In this document: piece after piece, positions 1 to 5,517 of the stretch | How the letters are laid out: each line of letters starts with the position of its first letter | How positions within the stretch are numbered: position 1 is the first letter of the stretch | Origin: Flavobacteriaceae bacterium | Lineage (GTDB): Bacteria > Bacteroidota > Bacteroidia > Flavobacteriales > Flavobacteriaceae | DNA length: 5,573 bases | NCBI GenBank assembly: GCA_018608735.1 | Contig: JABAYZ010000211.1 | Span: forward strand, 1-5,573 | Direction: 5' to 3' | Position numbers and translations under genes: made by a program | Notes under the pieces: model-generated | What the model was told of the DNA's origin: nothing | The model's database searches: none | Seen by the model: the letters and a program-made list of their open reading frames with translations, nothing else

Positions 1-2
1 TT

Positions 3-359
3 TTTTTTAAAACCAAAGATTCAAAAGCTACAAAAGCATGGTATGGCAAACACCTTGGATTACCCATAGACGATTATGGATGCACCTTTTGGTGGAACGA
101 TTTAGAGGGCAATAAGGCCTCAACGCAGTGGTCACCTTTTAAGGCCGATACCACCTATTTTGAGCCAAGCAAACAACCTTTTATGGTAAATTATAGAGTT
201 GAGAATTTAACGGAACTCCTCAAAGCACTACAGGCCGAAGGGGTTACTTTGGTTGGGGAAATGCAAGAATTTGAATATGGTAAATTTGCTTGGATATTAG
301 ATCCTGACGGGAACAAGATTGAACTTTGGGAGCCGATTGATAGTGCGTTTGCACCATAA
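3..359 (+). CDS. VOC/glyoxalase-fold family protein, 5' end cut by window edge
   Basis: An open frame enters from the left edge (first full codon at base 3) and ends at TAA 357-359, giving 118 visible residues. The start reads FFKTKDSKATKAWYGKHLGL, the usual first strand and helix of a vicinal-oxygen-chelate domain. The end reads WILDPDGNKIELWEP, the usual final strands with the DPDGN turn and the glutamate that often serves as a metal ligand. Family domains are about 125-130 residues, so only roughly ten N-terminal residues are missing and the C-terminus looks intact. The family covers glyoxalases, dioxygenases, resistance proteins and many uncharacterised cytoplasmic members, so no substrate can be given. 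It lies on the opposite strand to everything to its right except the adjoining remnant, and is probably unrelated to the peptide locus. Confidence 0.88.
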   Translation, partial: FFKTKDSKATKAWYGKHLGLPIDDYGCTFWWNDLEGNKASTQWSPFKADTTYFEPSKQPFMVNYRVENLTELLKALQAEGVTLVGEMQEFEYGKFAWILDPDGNKIELWEPIDSAFAP

Positions 360-362
360 TTT

Positions 363-473
363 TATGATCCTTCTAAACTGATTGGAACCGACGAAGAAAA
401 GCACACTGCATTCCTAAAAGCACGTACAGAAATTAAGGATTATATGAAAGTATTTGTGGTGGAACGGTTTTAG
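363..473 (+). pseudogene. C-terminal remnant resembling low-molecular-weight phosphatase/arsenate reductase
   Basis: Directly after the VOC stop, in the same frame, there are 36 sense codons ending at TAG 471-473 with no usable start; the only ATG is nine codons before the stop. The peptide contains YDPSKLIGTDEEK followed by AFLKARTEIKDYMKVFV. This fits the pattern DPA..GTEEE..AFR.VRDEI seen at the C-terminus of thioredoxin-type ArsC/low-molecular-weight tyrosine phosphatases, including the DP that carries the general-acid aspartate. The N-terminal half with the CX5R loop is absent. The stop overlaps that of the convergent Fic gene. I infer a deletion or recombination scar. The resemblance is from memory of the family pattern, so the identity is tentative; chance coding is the alternative. 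Confidence 0.4.
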
Positions 474-1552
474 AATAACTGTTCCCATTTGTGGTTGAGT
501 CGATACGAACGTGCTTTATTGGAAGGATTTCCAATTTTAAGGAATTCGTTTTCCAACCATTTTTTTAGGAGCGCGGCAGCACTTCTTTTAGAAATCCCTA
601 TATGTAAAGCCAGCTCAGTATTCGTAATTTCCTTTTGGGTTACAAAGAGATCCAAAGCCATACGTTGTTTGGCGGATAATTCTCTTAATGCTTTGCTATG
701 GTCTTGCAGCGATGGGCTGCTATTTTCTTTTGACGATGCCACGATATTGGTGAAAGAAATCGCCATTCCTTTCATGAAATATTCTAGAAAATCGGTAAGA
801 TCCGCCTGCGCTCTTCCCATATAGTAATTCGGAATATCTTCAACTGCCAATGCATGGTAATATCCCTGTAAGTTTTTTGCATAATAAGCCTCCAAAGAAT
901 AAATGCCCTTCAGCCCATAGCCACCAAAATGTAAAATATAATTGGTAATCAAGCGAGCTGTTCTTCCGTTTCCATCATAGTAAGGATGTATGGTTGCAAA
1001 TTGATAATGTGCCAACGCCGCTATAATGGGAACTGGAATTTTCCCTTTTTCTAAAGAGCTGGCAATCCACGACACAAGTTCACTCATTAAACGGCTTACA
1101 TCAGAAGCTTCGGGAGGCATATAAACTATAGCACCCGACAATCCATCCTTAATCACGTTTTGCCCCTCTCTATATGCGCTTGCGCTTTTTCTTCCATTTA
1201 ATACCAACCCGTGTAGGGTTTGAATGATCGTTTCAGTTAGAGGCTTGTTATTTTTTGTTTCAAGATATTCTAATGCTTTGTAATAATTGACCACTTCTTT
1301 TTCATCGCGTTCCCGTCCAGGAAGTCCTCCTCCTTTTTTTGTAGTAATAACATTAGTGACTTGTTCCATGGTCAAACGGTTTCCTTCTATTTGAGTGGAG
1401 TAGTGCGTCGATGCCAAACGTGCAGATTTACGTAGCGAGCTTAAGAGCGTCGCATTCATAGGAATCGATTCAAATTGTGTTTTACTAGTTTCAATGGCCA
1501 CTAAATTTTGTGCAATAGCAACTGTAATGGTATAATGGGGTGAAAAAGGCAT
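470..1552 (-). CDS. Fic family AMP-transferase with C-terminal helix-turn-helix
   Basis: A 360-residue cytoplasmic Fic/DOC-type protein, expected to transfer AMP (or another nucleotide-derived group) from a nucleotide to hydroxyl side chains of target proteins. The inhibitory helix precedes the core, as in class II Fic proteins: S52-xxx-E56-G57 within STQIEGN, where E56 should block productive ATP binding. The active-site loop is H189-PYYDGNGRTA-R200, with catalytic H189, D193, N195, R197 and R200; tyrosine replaces the commoner phenylalanine at 191. The beta-hairpin flap that positions targets is near 139-150 (SGAIVYMPPE). Residues about 290-352 look like a winged helix-turn-helix (TNTELALHIGISKRSAAALLKKWLE), suggesting DNA binding or autoregulation. 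The ATG at 1550-1552 is chosen because it gives the full N-terminal helix and the next Met (32) would cut it. No separate antitoxin is visible, consistent with self-inhibition. It lies 92 bp after the exporter gene, with its own repeat-bearing upstream region, so it is probably a separate unit. Confidence 0.93.
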   Translation of the reverse strand: MPFSPHYTITVAIAQNLVAIETSKTQFESIPMNATLLSSLRKSARLASTHYSTQIEGNRLTMEQVTNVITTKKGGGLPGRERDEKEVVNYYKALEYLETKNNKPLTETIIQTLHGLVLNGRKSASAYREGQNVIKDGLSGAIVYMPPEASDVSRLMSELVSWIASSLEKGKIPVPIIAALAHYQFATIHPYYDGNGRTARLITNYILHFGGYGLKGIYSLEAYYAKNLQGYYHALAVEDIPNYYMGRAQADLTDFLEYFMKGMAISFTNIVASSKENSSPSLQDHSKALRELSAKQRMALDLFVTQKEITNTELALHIGISKRSAAALLKKWLENEFLKIGNPSNKARSYRLNHKWEQLF

Positions 1553-1567
1553 TCGTATGATTTTTTA

Positions 1568-1575
1568 CGAAAGTA
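1568..1575 (-). promoter_or_regulatory. Weak candidate -7 promoter core for the Fic gene
   Basis: Read on the minus strand this is TACTTTCG, one mismatch from the Bacteroidota core TAnnTTTG, ending 15 bases before the Fic start codon. No good TTTG -33 element is seen at the usual distance. The direct repeats at 1578-1619 begin just upstream, where a regulator could act. It is a position-supported guess only. Confidence 0.25.
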
Positions 1576-1577
1576 CG

Positions 1578-1619
1578 ATAAAATGTAATTAAAGCGTAAA
1601 TAAAATGTAATTAAAGTGT
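1578..1619 (-). repeat. Two 20-bp direct repeats with 22-bp period upstream of fic (possible operator)
   Basis: Copies at 1578-1597 and 1600-1619 read ATAAAATGTAATTAAAGYGT on the plus strand and differ at one base (C or T at Y). The 22-bp period is close to two helical turns, so two protein subunits would lie on the same face of DNA. They fill most of the 92-bp gap between the exporter stop and the Fic start and sit upstream of the candidate promoter core. Autorepression by the Fic helix-turn-helix domain is one inferred explanation. AT-rich slippage duplication is the simpler alternative. Confidence 0.6.
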
Positions 1620-1644
1620 GAGTAAAAAAATCAACTACAACTAT

Positions 1645-3801
1645 TTATGATGTTTGGGGGCTTTGCGCCTGCCACAATTCATAATACCGCCCTTTTTGTT
1701 TATATAAATCAGTGTGTGTGCCACTTTCAACTACGAGTCCTTTGTCTAAAACAATAATTTTATCAGCATTCACAATTGTGCTTAGTCGGTGCGCAATAAT
1801 GACTACTGTTTTATGTTTCTCTCGCATAGAAAGAATGGTTTTTTGAATGTAATTTTCGGATTTGCTATCTAGTGAAGACGTTGCTTCATCCAAAATTAAG
1901 ATCTCGGGGTTTTTATATAATGCTCTCGCAATAGCGATGCGTTGTTTTTGACCACCAGAAAGTGAGGCTCCATTTTCGCCTAGATATGTTTCAAAACCAT
2001 TTGGAAGGTTTTCAACAAAATCTAAAATTCCTATAGATTTACAAATTTCTATTATGCGTTCCATATTTGGATTAAAGTCTCCAACGGCAATGTTTTCAAT
2101 GACATTCCCAGCGAACAAATCAATTTTTTGAGGCACCACGCTTATGATGTTTCTTAAACTGTTTGTTTCTATATAGTTGAGATCCAAATCTCCGATGCTA
2201 ATCTGCCCTTTTTGAATTTTGTAAACGTTTTGTAGCAACGACATAAGGGTTGATTTTCCAGAACCACTTTCTCCTATAATCGCGGTTATTTCTCCTTTAT
2301 AAATTTTGAGATTAAAGTTTTCGAAAACTTGTACTCTAGTCCCATACCTGAAGCTGACATTATTAAAGTTTATCGCCCCAATTTTATCATGGGTTAGCAA
2401 AATTTTATTTTCTGAAGCTTCCCGTTCCAGATCCATAATTTCAAACAAACGATCTGCAGCAATGAGTGCATTTTGTATTTGTTTATTCGCACCAATAAGG
2501 CTTGCTGCGGGCCCTGTAAAGTAGCCAATAATTGCATAAAAGGACAAGAGCTCGCCAGCCGTAATTTCTCTATCGATTACAAAATAGGACCCTGCCCATA
2601 ACAAAATGATGGTAAACAGTTGAGATACAAATGATGAGCTTGTGCCAGAAAACACAGAGTTCAGCGCAGATTTATATCCAATTTTAAGCAAATTGATAAA
2701 CTTGGTTTCAGTTTTGATGTTTGCAAAATCTTCCAGCCCAAAACGCTTGATTGTACTTACCGCATTTAGCGATTCTACCAATTGGCTTTCCAATTCGGCT
2801 CCGTGTTCCATTATTTTACGTTCTACTTTTTTGTTTAAACGGTTGATGATAAAATAGATGATGGCATATACAGGAATGACGAGCAACATGATCAATGCGA
2901 GTTTCCAATAATAGAAAAACATTAGCCCAAATGAAAATATGAGAATGAGCACATTTACGGTCAGGGATAAGGAAACCCCATTGATAAAAGTTCTAATTTT
3001 TACTGCATCATTGATTCGTGAAATAATTTCTCCAACACGCATGGTATCAAAAAAGGACTGCGGCAATTTGAGCAGGTGTTTGTAGTAACCTAATATCAAT
3101 CGGGCGTCAATTTGCTGTCCAGTTTTGATGAGGAACACATCTTTATAAATGCCAATAATAAATTGGAGCAGCAGTAAACCCAACATAACAACACCCAGTA
3201 AATTCAGTAACTTTGTGTTTCCACTGACGAGCACAAAATCCGTTATTTTTTGAATGTATATGGAAGTAGAAAACCCCAATAAGGTATAAACGATGGCACC
3301 AAAAAAAGCTTGTGCCAATACAAATTTATGCGGTTTGAGTAAAAACCAAAAACGCTTGTAAACAGATATTTTGTCATTCCCAGTCTCAAAGGCTTCGTTG
3401 GGTTGTAAAATGACGAGAACGCCTGTCCATTCTTCAAGAAATGCTTGATGTGTTTTCTTGTCTAACTTTCCAGTGCCTGGGTCCATAACCGTGATATGGC
3501 TTTTGGAAACACCATAAATGACTACATAATGATGAAGTTGTTTTTTGACGATAATATGAGCGATGGCAGGCTTGGGAATTTTGAAAAGGCTATCCAAAAC
3601 GCCTTTGACCCCTTTGGCCTCAAACCCTAGTTTTTCGGCGGCTTCTATGAGTCCAAGAACGTTGGTGCCTTTTTTGTCCGTGCCTGCATATTGACGAATA
3701 CGTGCAATGGGCAGTTCTAGATGGTAGTGTGCTGCAATAGAAGCAAGGCAGGCAGCACCACAGTCGGTAATGTCGTGTTGTTTTATTTTTATGGAAGCCA
3801 T
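1645..3801 (-). CDS. Peptidase-containing ABC transporter (C39 protease, six-helix membrane domain, ATPase)
   Basis: A 718-residue inner-membrane exporter of the bacteriocin/PCAT class. It should cleave double-glycine leaders and export the released peptide using ATP. Numbered from the chosen ATG, residues 1-130 form a C39 peptidase: QHDITDCGAACL with oxyanion Q8 and nucleophile C14, the histidine in LHHYVVIYG (H91) and the aspartate in VMDPGTG (D107). About six membrane helices follow between 160 and 436. The ATPase has Walker A GESGSGKST (510-518), Q-loop Q558, signature LSGGQ (614-618), Walker B ILILDEATSS with D638 and E639, and switch H671. All catalytic residues are present and the length matches the family. 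The ATG at 3799-3801 is preferred; a TTG at 3820-3822 would add seven residues but overlaps the promoter-like core at 3820-3827. The obvious substrate is the double-glycine peptide at 5200-5382. No HlyD-type adaptor or outer-membrane partner is in the window. Confidence 0.95.
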   Translation of the reverse strand: MASIKIKQHDITDCGAACLASIAAHYHLELPIARIRQYAGTDKKGTNVLGLIEAAEKLGFEAKGVKGVLDSLFKIPKPAIAHIIVKKQLHHYVVIYGVSKSHITVMDPGTGKLDKKTHQAFLEEWTGVLVILQPNEAFETGNDKISVYKRFWFLLKPHKFVLAQAFFGAIVYTLLGFSTSIYIQKITDFVLVSGNTKLLNLLGVVMLGLLLLQFIIGIYKDVFLIKTGQQIDARLILGYYKHLLKLPQSFFDTMRVGEIISRINDAVKIRTFINGVSLSLTVNVLILIFSFGLMFFYYWKLALIMLLVIPVYAIIYFIINRLNKKVERKIMEHGAELESQLVESLNAVSTIKRFGLEDFANIKTETKFINLLKIGYKSALNSVFSGTSSSFVSQLFTIILLWAGSYFVIDREITAGELLSFYAIIGYFTGPAASLIGANKQIQNALIAADRLFEIMDLEREASENKILLTHDKIGAINFNNVSFRYGTRVQVFENFNLKIYKGEITAIIGESGSGKSTLMSLLQNVYKIQKGQISIGDLDLNYIETNSLRNIISVVPQKIDLFAGNVIENIAVGDFNPNMERIIEICKSIGILDFVENLPNGFETYLGENGASLSGGQKQRIAIARALYKNPEILILDEATSSLDSKSENYIQKTILSMREKHKTVVIIAHRLSTIVNADKIIVLDKGLVVESGTHTDLYKQKGRYYELWQAQSPQTS

Positions 3802-3819
3802 GATAAATGCTTTTGTAAG

Positions 3820-3853
3820 CAATAGTAGTGGACTTCACTGCAAAAAAATTGCA
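3820..3853 (-). promoter_or_regulatory. Composite promoter-like element before the exporter gene (palindrome plus -7 core)
   Basis: On the minus strand this holds TGCAA-N5-TTGCA (palindrome at 3839-3853), then 11 bases, then TACTATTG (3820-3827), one mismatch from the Bacteroidota core TAnnTTTG. Transcription would start close to the exporter ATG at 3801. An element with exactly the same spacing stands before the precursor peptide (5484-5517), although the palindrome loop (all A versus CTTCT on the plus strand) and the bases next to the core differ. A conventional TTTG -33 element is not found, so activation through the palindrome is inferred. Confidence 0.5.
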
Positions 3854-3908
3854 CTCTTGTATTTTTTTTAGAGGTTAAATGCCTAACCCACTTTTGAAAC
3901 AGTCCCAA
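3834..3908. repeat. Direct repeat, copy 1: small-gene tail plus downstream region
   Basis: About 75 bp that recur at 5498-5573 in the same orientation. The stretch 3874-3908 is identical to the other copy over 35 bases, covering the last eleven codons or so and the stop of the 35-residue gene. The rest matches with a few substitutions and single-base indels. The second copy runs into the window edge, so the true length of the duplication is not visible. Confidence 0.9.
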
Positions 3909-3982
3909 TGAGAGAATAAATAGATAAAGAACAGAAATGTTAATGCAATAATGAAGATTTTTTTTATGTGTAGTTTTTTCAT
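3875..3982 (-). CDS. Small membrane protein of 35 residues ending WDCFKSGLGI
   Basis: ATG at 3980-3982, stop TAA at 3875-3877. The protein starts with a lysine-rich stretch (MKKLHIKK), has one hydrophobic helix at about 9-24 (IFIIALTFLFFIYLF), and ends in a short polar tail SHWDCFKSGLGI. It should therefore be a single-pass inner-membrane protein. It begins 13 bases after the stop of the 37-residue gene and ends 73 bases before the exporter start. The strongest support that it is real is the in-frame second copy of its tail and stop at 5539-5573. The tail resembles a W..FK.G pattern I associate with tiny membrane proteins near Bacteroidota bacteriocin loci, but I cannot verify that here. Function is unknown; immunity or an exporter accessory role is possible. 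Confidence 0.72.
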   Translation of the reverse strand: MKKLHIKKIFIIALTFLFFIYLFSHWDCFKSGLGI

Positions 3983-3995
3983 GATTTGATGGTGT

Positions 3996-4109
3996 TTAAT
4001 TTATTGCATCCAATACATAGCAAGCTAATCTCCGTCCAAAATTAAAACCAACGACTAAAAGTACAATGCCGGCTAGAATAAGAAGAATTTTTTGATTCTT
4101 AGTTTTCAT
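3996..4109 (-). CDS. Small single-helix membrane protein of 37 residues
   Basis: ATG at 4107-4109 and stop TAA at 3996-3998. Its first 11 bases overlap the end of the CPBP gene in another frame, an arrangement typical of translational coupling. The sequence has a basic start (MKTKNQK), one hydrophobic helix at about 8-23 (ILLILAGIVLLVVGFN), then a short tail FGRRLACYVLDAIN. It would be an inner-membrane protein with one pass. The next small gene starts 13 bases after its stop. No family is recognised. The short length leaves some chance that it is spurious, but the tight packing and K-start plus helix architecture shared with its neighbour argue for a gene. Confidence 0.65.
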   Translation of the reverse strand: MKTKNQKILLILAGIVLLVVGFNFGRRLACYVLDAIN

Positions 4110-4953
4110 GATATGTGTGTTTTCTTTGGTAATAAATAAAGATACTCACGATTAAAATAATCTGAACAATTATTGAAAAAATGGACCCTTCAAATCCAAA
4201 ATCTCCACCATTTATTATGTTTTTTTCTGTAATATTGAACTCTATTAATGAATAAATATCTTGACCACTGACGTTGAATCCAAACAGAGATTGAAAAAAA
4301 TTCCAACTAAAATGTAATGCAATTGGGAACCAAAGGTTTTTTGTAAGAATATAGGATATTCCCAACAAAATACCCGCCAAAAACAGTCCAATAAAGCTTA
4401 ATTCATCTATATTGGGATTGGCAATATGCATGACGGCAAATAAAAGTGAGGACACAAAAAGGGCTACGTATTTATTAAATGAATACATTAGGTTTTTTAA
4501 AACATAGCCTCTTAGAAGTGTTTCTTCAACTAAGGCAACGATAATATAGATTAAAAGGATTTGAACTAAATCTTTGCCACTATAGTTGATAGTTTCAATT
4601 TCAATCTCACTAAAAAAAAGAAGACCTAGCATAGCTAACCCCATAATGCCAAGACCTAGAACAATTCCAACAATGATGTCCTTTAATCGATGGCTAAGGT
4701 TAAAACCAACAGCTTTGAAATTTTCTTTATCAATAAACTTAATAAATACGCATAATAATAGAAAATTTCCAACCAAATCAAAACAGGATATGATTAAATG
4801 TTGTTCTGAGGAGAGTATCGAAACATCAAAATTTTCAATATCTACTTTGGCAATAAGCATCCCTATAAACTGGAAAATCCCCACAATAATAATATAGGGG
4901 ATAATCAAAAGCAATATACGTGCATAGCCGGCTATGGAAGGGTTGTTGTTCAT
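4099..4953 (-). CDS. CPBP (Abi) family intramembrane metalloprotease, candidate immunity protein
   Basis: A 284-residue multi-pass membrane protein of the CPBP/Abi family, which includes CAAX-type endopeptidases and class II bacteriocin immunity proteins. All three conserved motifs are present: EETLLR (E143, E144, R148), FAVMH (F172, H176) and HFSWN (H214, N218), which together form the metal-dependent active site in the membrane. Hydrophobic helices are visible at about 12-34, 52-73, 92-114, 128-141, 163-176, 187-203, 208-224 and 258-275. The segment NGGDFGFEGS (248-257) before the last helix also recurs in the family. The ATG at 4951-4953 lies 9 bases after the stop of the 54-residue gene. 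Its position between precursor peptide and exporter points to self-protection. A role in peptide processing or in unrelated membrane proteolysis cannot be excluded. Confidence 0.92.
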   Translation of the reverse strand: MNNNPSIAGYARILLLIIPYIIIVGIFQFIGMLIAKVDIENFDVSILSSEQHLIISCFDLVGNFLLLCVFIKFIDKENFKAVGFNLSHRLKDIIVGIVLGLGIMGLAMLGLLFFSEIEIETINYSGKDLVQILLIYIIVALVEETLLRGYVLKNLMYSFNKYVALFVSSLLFAVMHIANPNIDELSFIGLFLAGILLGISYILTKNLWFPIALHFSWNFFQSLFGFNVSGQDIYSLIEFNITEKNIINGGDFGFEGSIFSIIVQIILIVSIFIYYQRKHTYHEN

Positions 4954-4962
4954 TAAAGTTTA

Positions 4963-5127
4963 TTAATTTTTCCGAATGAACTGAACTATTTCAAACATCA
5001 CAAAGTATGTTGTAAAACCATACAACAGAATCTTTCTAAAGGGAAATTCAATATGTGAAAAACTACAAAAAATGGTTATACTAAAAACCAAGTAGAAAAC
5101 TATTTTCAATGCAGATTGATAAGACAT
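4963..5127 (-). CDS. Small two-helix membrane protein of 54 residues
   Basis: ATG at 5125-5127, stop TAA at 4963-4965. Two hydrophobic segments are visible, at about 8-23 (KIVFYLVFSITIFCSF) and 33-50 (ILLYGFTTYFVMFEIVQF), separated by a short loop HIEFPFRK; the protein ends RKN. It should span the inner membrane twice. It lies between the terminator-like hairpin behind the precursor peptide and the CPBP gene, which starts only 9 bases after its stop, so the two are probably translated from one message. I do not recognise a family. Size and location would suit a small bacteriocin immunity protein or a partner of the CPBP protein; both are inference. Confidence 0.65.
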   Translation of the reverse strand: MSYQSALKIVFYLVFSITIFCSFSHIEFPFRKILLYGFTTYFVMFEIVQFIRKN

Positions 5128-5139
5128 TTTAAAAGATTT

Positions 5140-5174
5140 AAAAAAGAATTAATACAAAGTATTCATTCTTTTTT
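5140..5174 (-). terminator. Terminator-like hairpin between precursor peptide and downstream genes
   Basis: Plus-strand arms AAAAAAGAATTAATAC (5140-5155) and GTATTCATTCTTTTTT (5159-5174) are inverted complements with a single mismatch and enclose a three-base loop. On the minus strand the right arm ends in six Ts, as in intrinsic terminators, and the same holds on the plus strand, so it could act in both directions. It starts 25 bases beyond the precursor stop codon on the minus strand. The stem is almost all A:T, so it may be leaky, which would give abundant precursor message and less of the membrane-protein and exporter messages. Confidence 0.6.
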
Positions 5175-5199
5175 GTTACAATAAAAATCATCCAAGGCT

Positions 5200-5382
5200 T
5201 TAAAGCACACGAATACCTCCTTGATTGTAGTAACGATGAGTACCATCACAACCGAGTTCGTGAACAGCTGCCGCTGCCGCCGCTAATCTAGCTAGTACTC
5301 TTAACCACCCAACTCCCCCATCCGTAGTTTGTAATTCTTTTGTGTTCAGTTCTTGAACACCATAATTTTCTAAATGTTTCAT
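5200..5382 (-). CDS. Double-glycine leader peptide (bacteriocin or signal-peptide precursor)
   Basis: A 60-residue precursor with a 23-residue leader ending TTDGG. The leader segment LENYGVQELNTKEL matches the double-glycine type processed by C39 peptidases: hydrophobic residues at -15 (V9), -12 (L12) and -7 (L17), with acidic E11 and E16 between; position -4 is threonine instead of the usual larger hydrophobic. Cleavage after G23 would release 37 residues. These begin VGWLRVLARL, run through six alanines (34-39), and end with a glycine- and tyrosine-containing part holding the only cysteine (C45) and a second GG (55-56). Net charge is about +2 without histidines, and the first half could form a cationic hydrophobic helix. 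The exporter at 1645-3801 has the matching protease. ATG at 5380-5382 follows an AT-rich stretch without a clear ribosome site. No sequence family for the mature part is recognised; antimicrobial activity is inferred, and a signalling role is the alternative. Confidence 0.88.
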   Translation of the reverse strand: MKHLENYGVQELNTKELQTTDGGVGWLRVLARLAAAAAAVHELGCDGTHRYYNQGGIRVL

Positions 5383-5440
5383 AATTTTTAAGATTTAGGT
5401 TTATACTTAATTTTTTTGGTTGTAAACTTTTTACAATCCG

Positions 5441-5480
5441 TATCAAAACGCTACAATGTGCACCTAGTATTGTTTTGATA
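5441..5480. repeat. 9-bp inverted repeat in the upstream region of the precursor peptide
   Basis: TATCAAAAC (5441-5449) and GTTTTGATA (5472-5480) are perfect inverted complements separated by 22 bases. Inside lie a second pair, ACAAT (5453-5457) and ATTGT (5469-5473), and the six-base palindrome GTGCAC (5458-5463). If transcription starts a few bases after the core at 5484-5491, the repeat would form the very 5' end of the precursor mRNA. It could be a stabilising hairpin or a dimeric regulator site. Confidence 0.6.
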
Positions 5481-5483
5481 TTC

Positions 5484-5517
5484 CAAATATAAACGCGTTC
5501 ACTGCAACTTCTTTGCA
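5484..5517 (-). promoter_or_regulatory. Composite promoter-like element before the precursor peptide (palindrome plus -7 core)
   Basis: On the minus strand: TGCAA-N5-TTGCA (palindrome at 5503-5517), 11 bases, then TATATTTG (5484-5491), a perfect match to the Bacteroidota core TAnnTTTG. The spacing equals that of the element before the exporter gene. A TTG in the second half-site is only 13 bases from the core, too close for a standard -33 box, so the palindrome is more likely a regulator site. Transcription from here would carry a leader of about 95 bases before the precursor ATG. Confidence 0.6.

Noticed and set aside
489..824. 111-codon plus-strand open frame
   Set aside because: It lies entirely antisense to the well-supported Fic gene and shows no family-like sequence.
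470..1644. Fic toxin-antitoxin pair
   Set aside because: No small antitoxin gene is present next to it; the inhibitory motif is within the protein itself.
2306..2857. Two plus-strand open frames (2306-2524, 2642-2857)
   Set aside because: Antisense shadows of the exporter coding sequence without recognisable domains.
3808..3821. Small hairpin TGCTT-TTGT-AAGCA just before the exporter ATG
   Set aside because: A five-bp stem is common by chance; position near the start is suggestive but not enough for a feature.
3802..3822. Seven-residue N-terminal extension of the exporter from a TTG start
   Set aside because: The ATG at 3799-3801 gives the usual spacing to the C39 motif, and the TTG falls in the promoter-like core.
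3243..3838. Two minus-strand open frames in another frame (3243-3437, 3620-3838)
   Set aside because: They overlap the exporter gene, whose C39 and membrane domains explain the sequence.
3878..3910. Plus-strand ten-codon frame (MPNPLLKQSQ) conserved in both repeat copies
   Set aside because: Its conservation follows from the duplicated minus-strand gene tail; it is short and has no context of its own.
4586..4897. 103-codon plus-strand open frame
   Set aside because: Antisense to the CPBP gene, whose catalytic motifs are intact.
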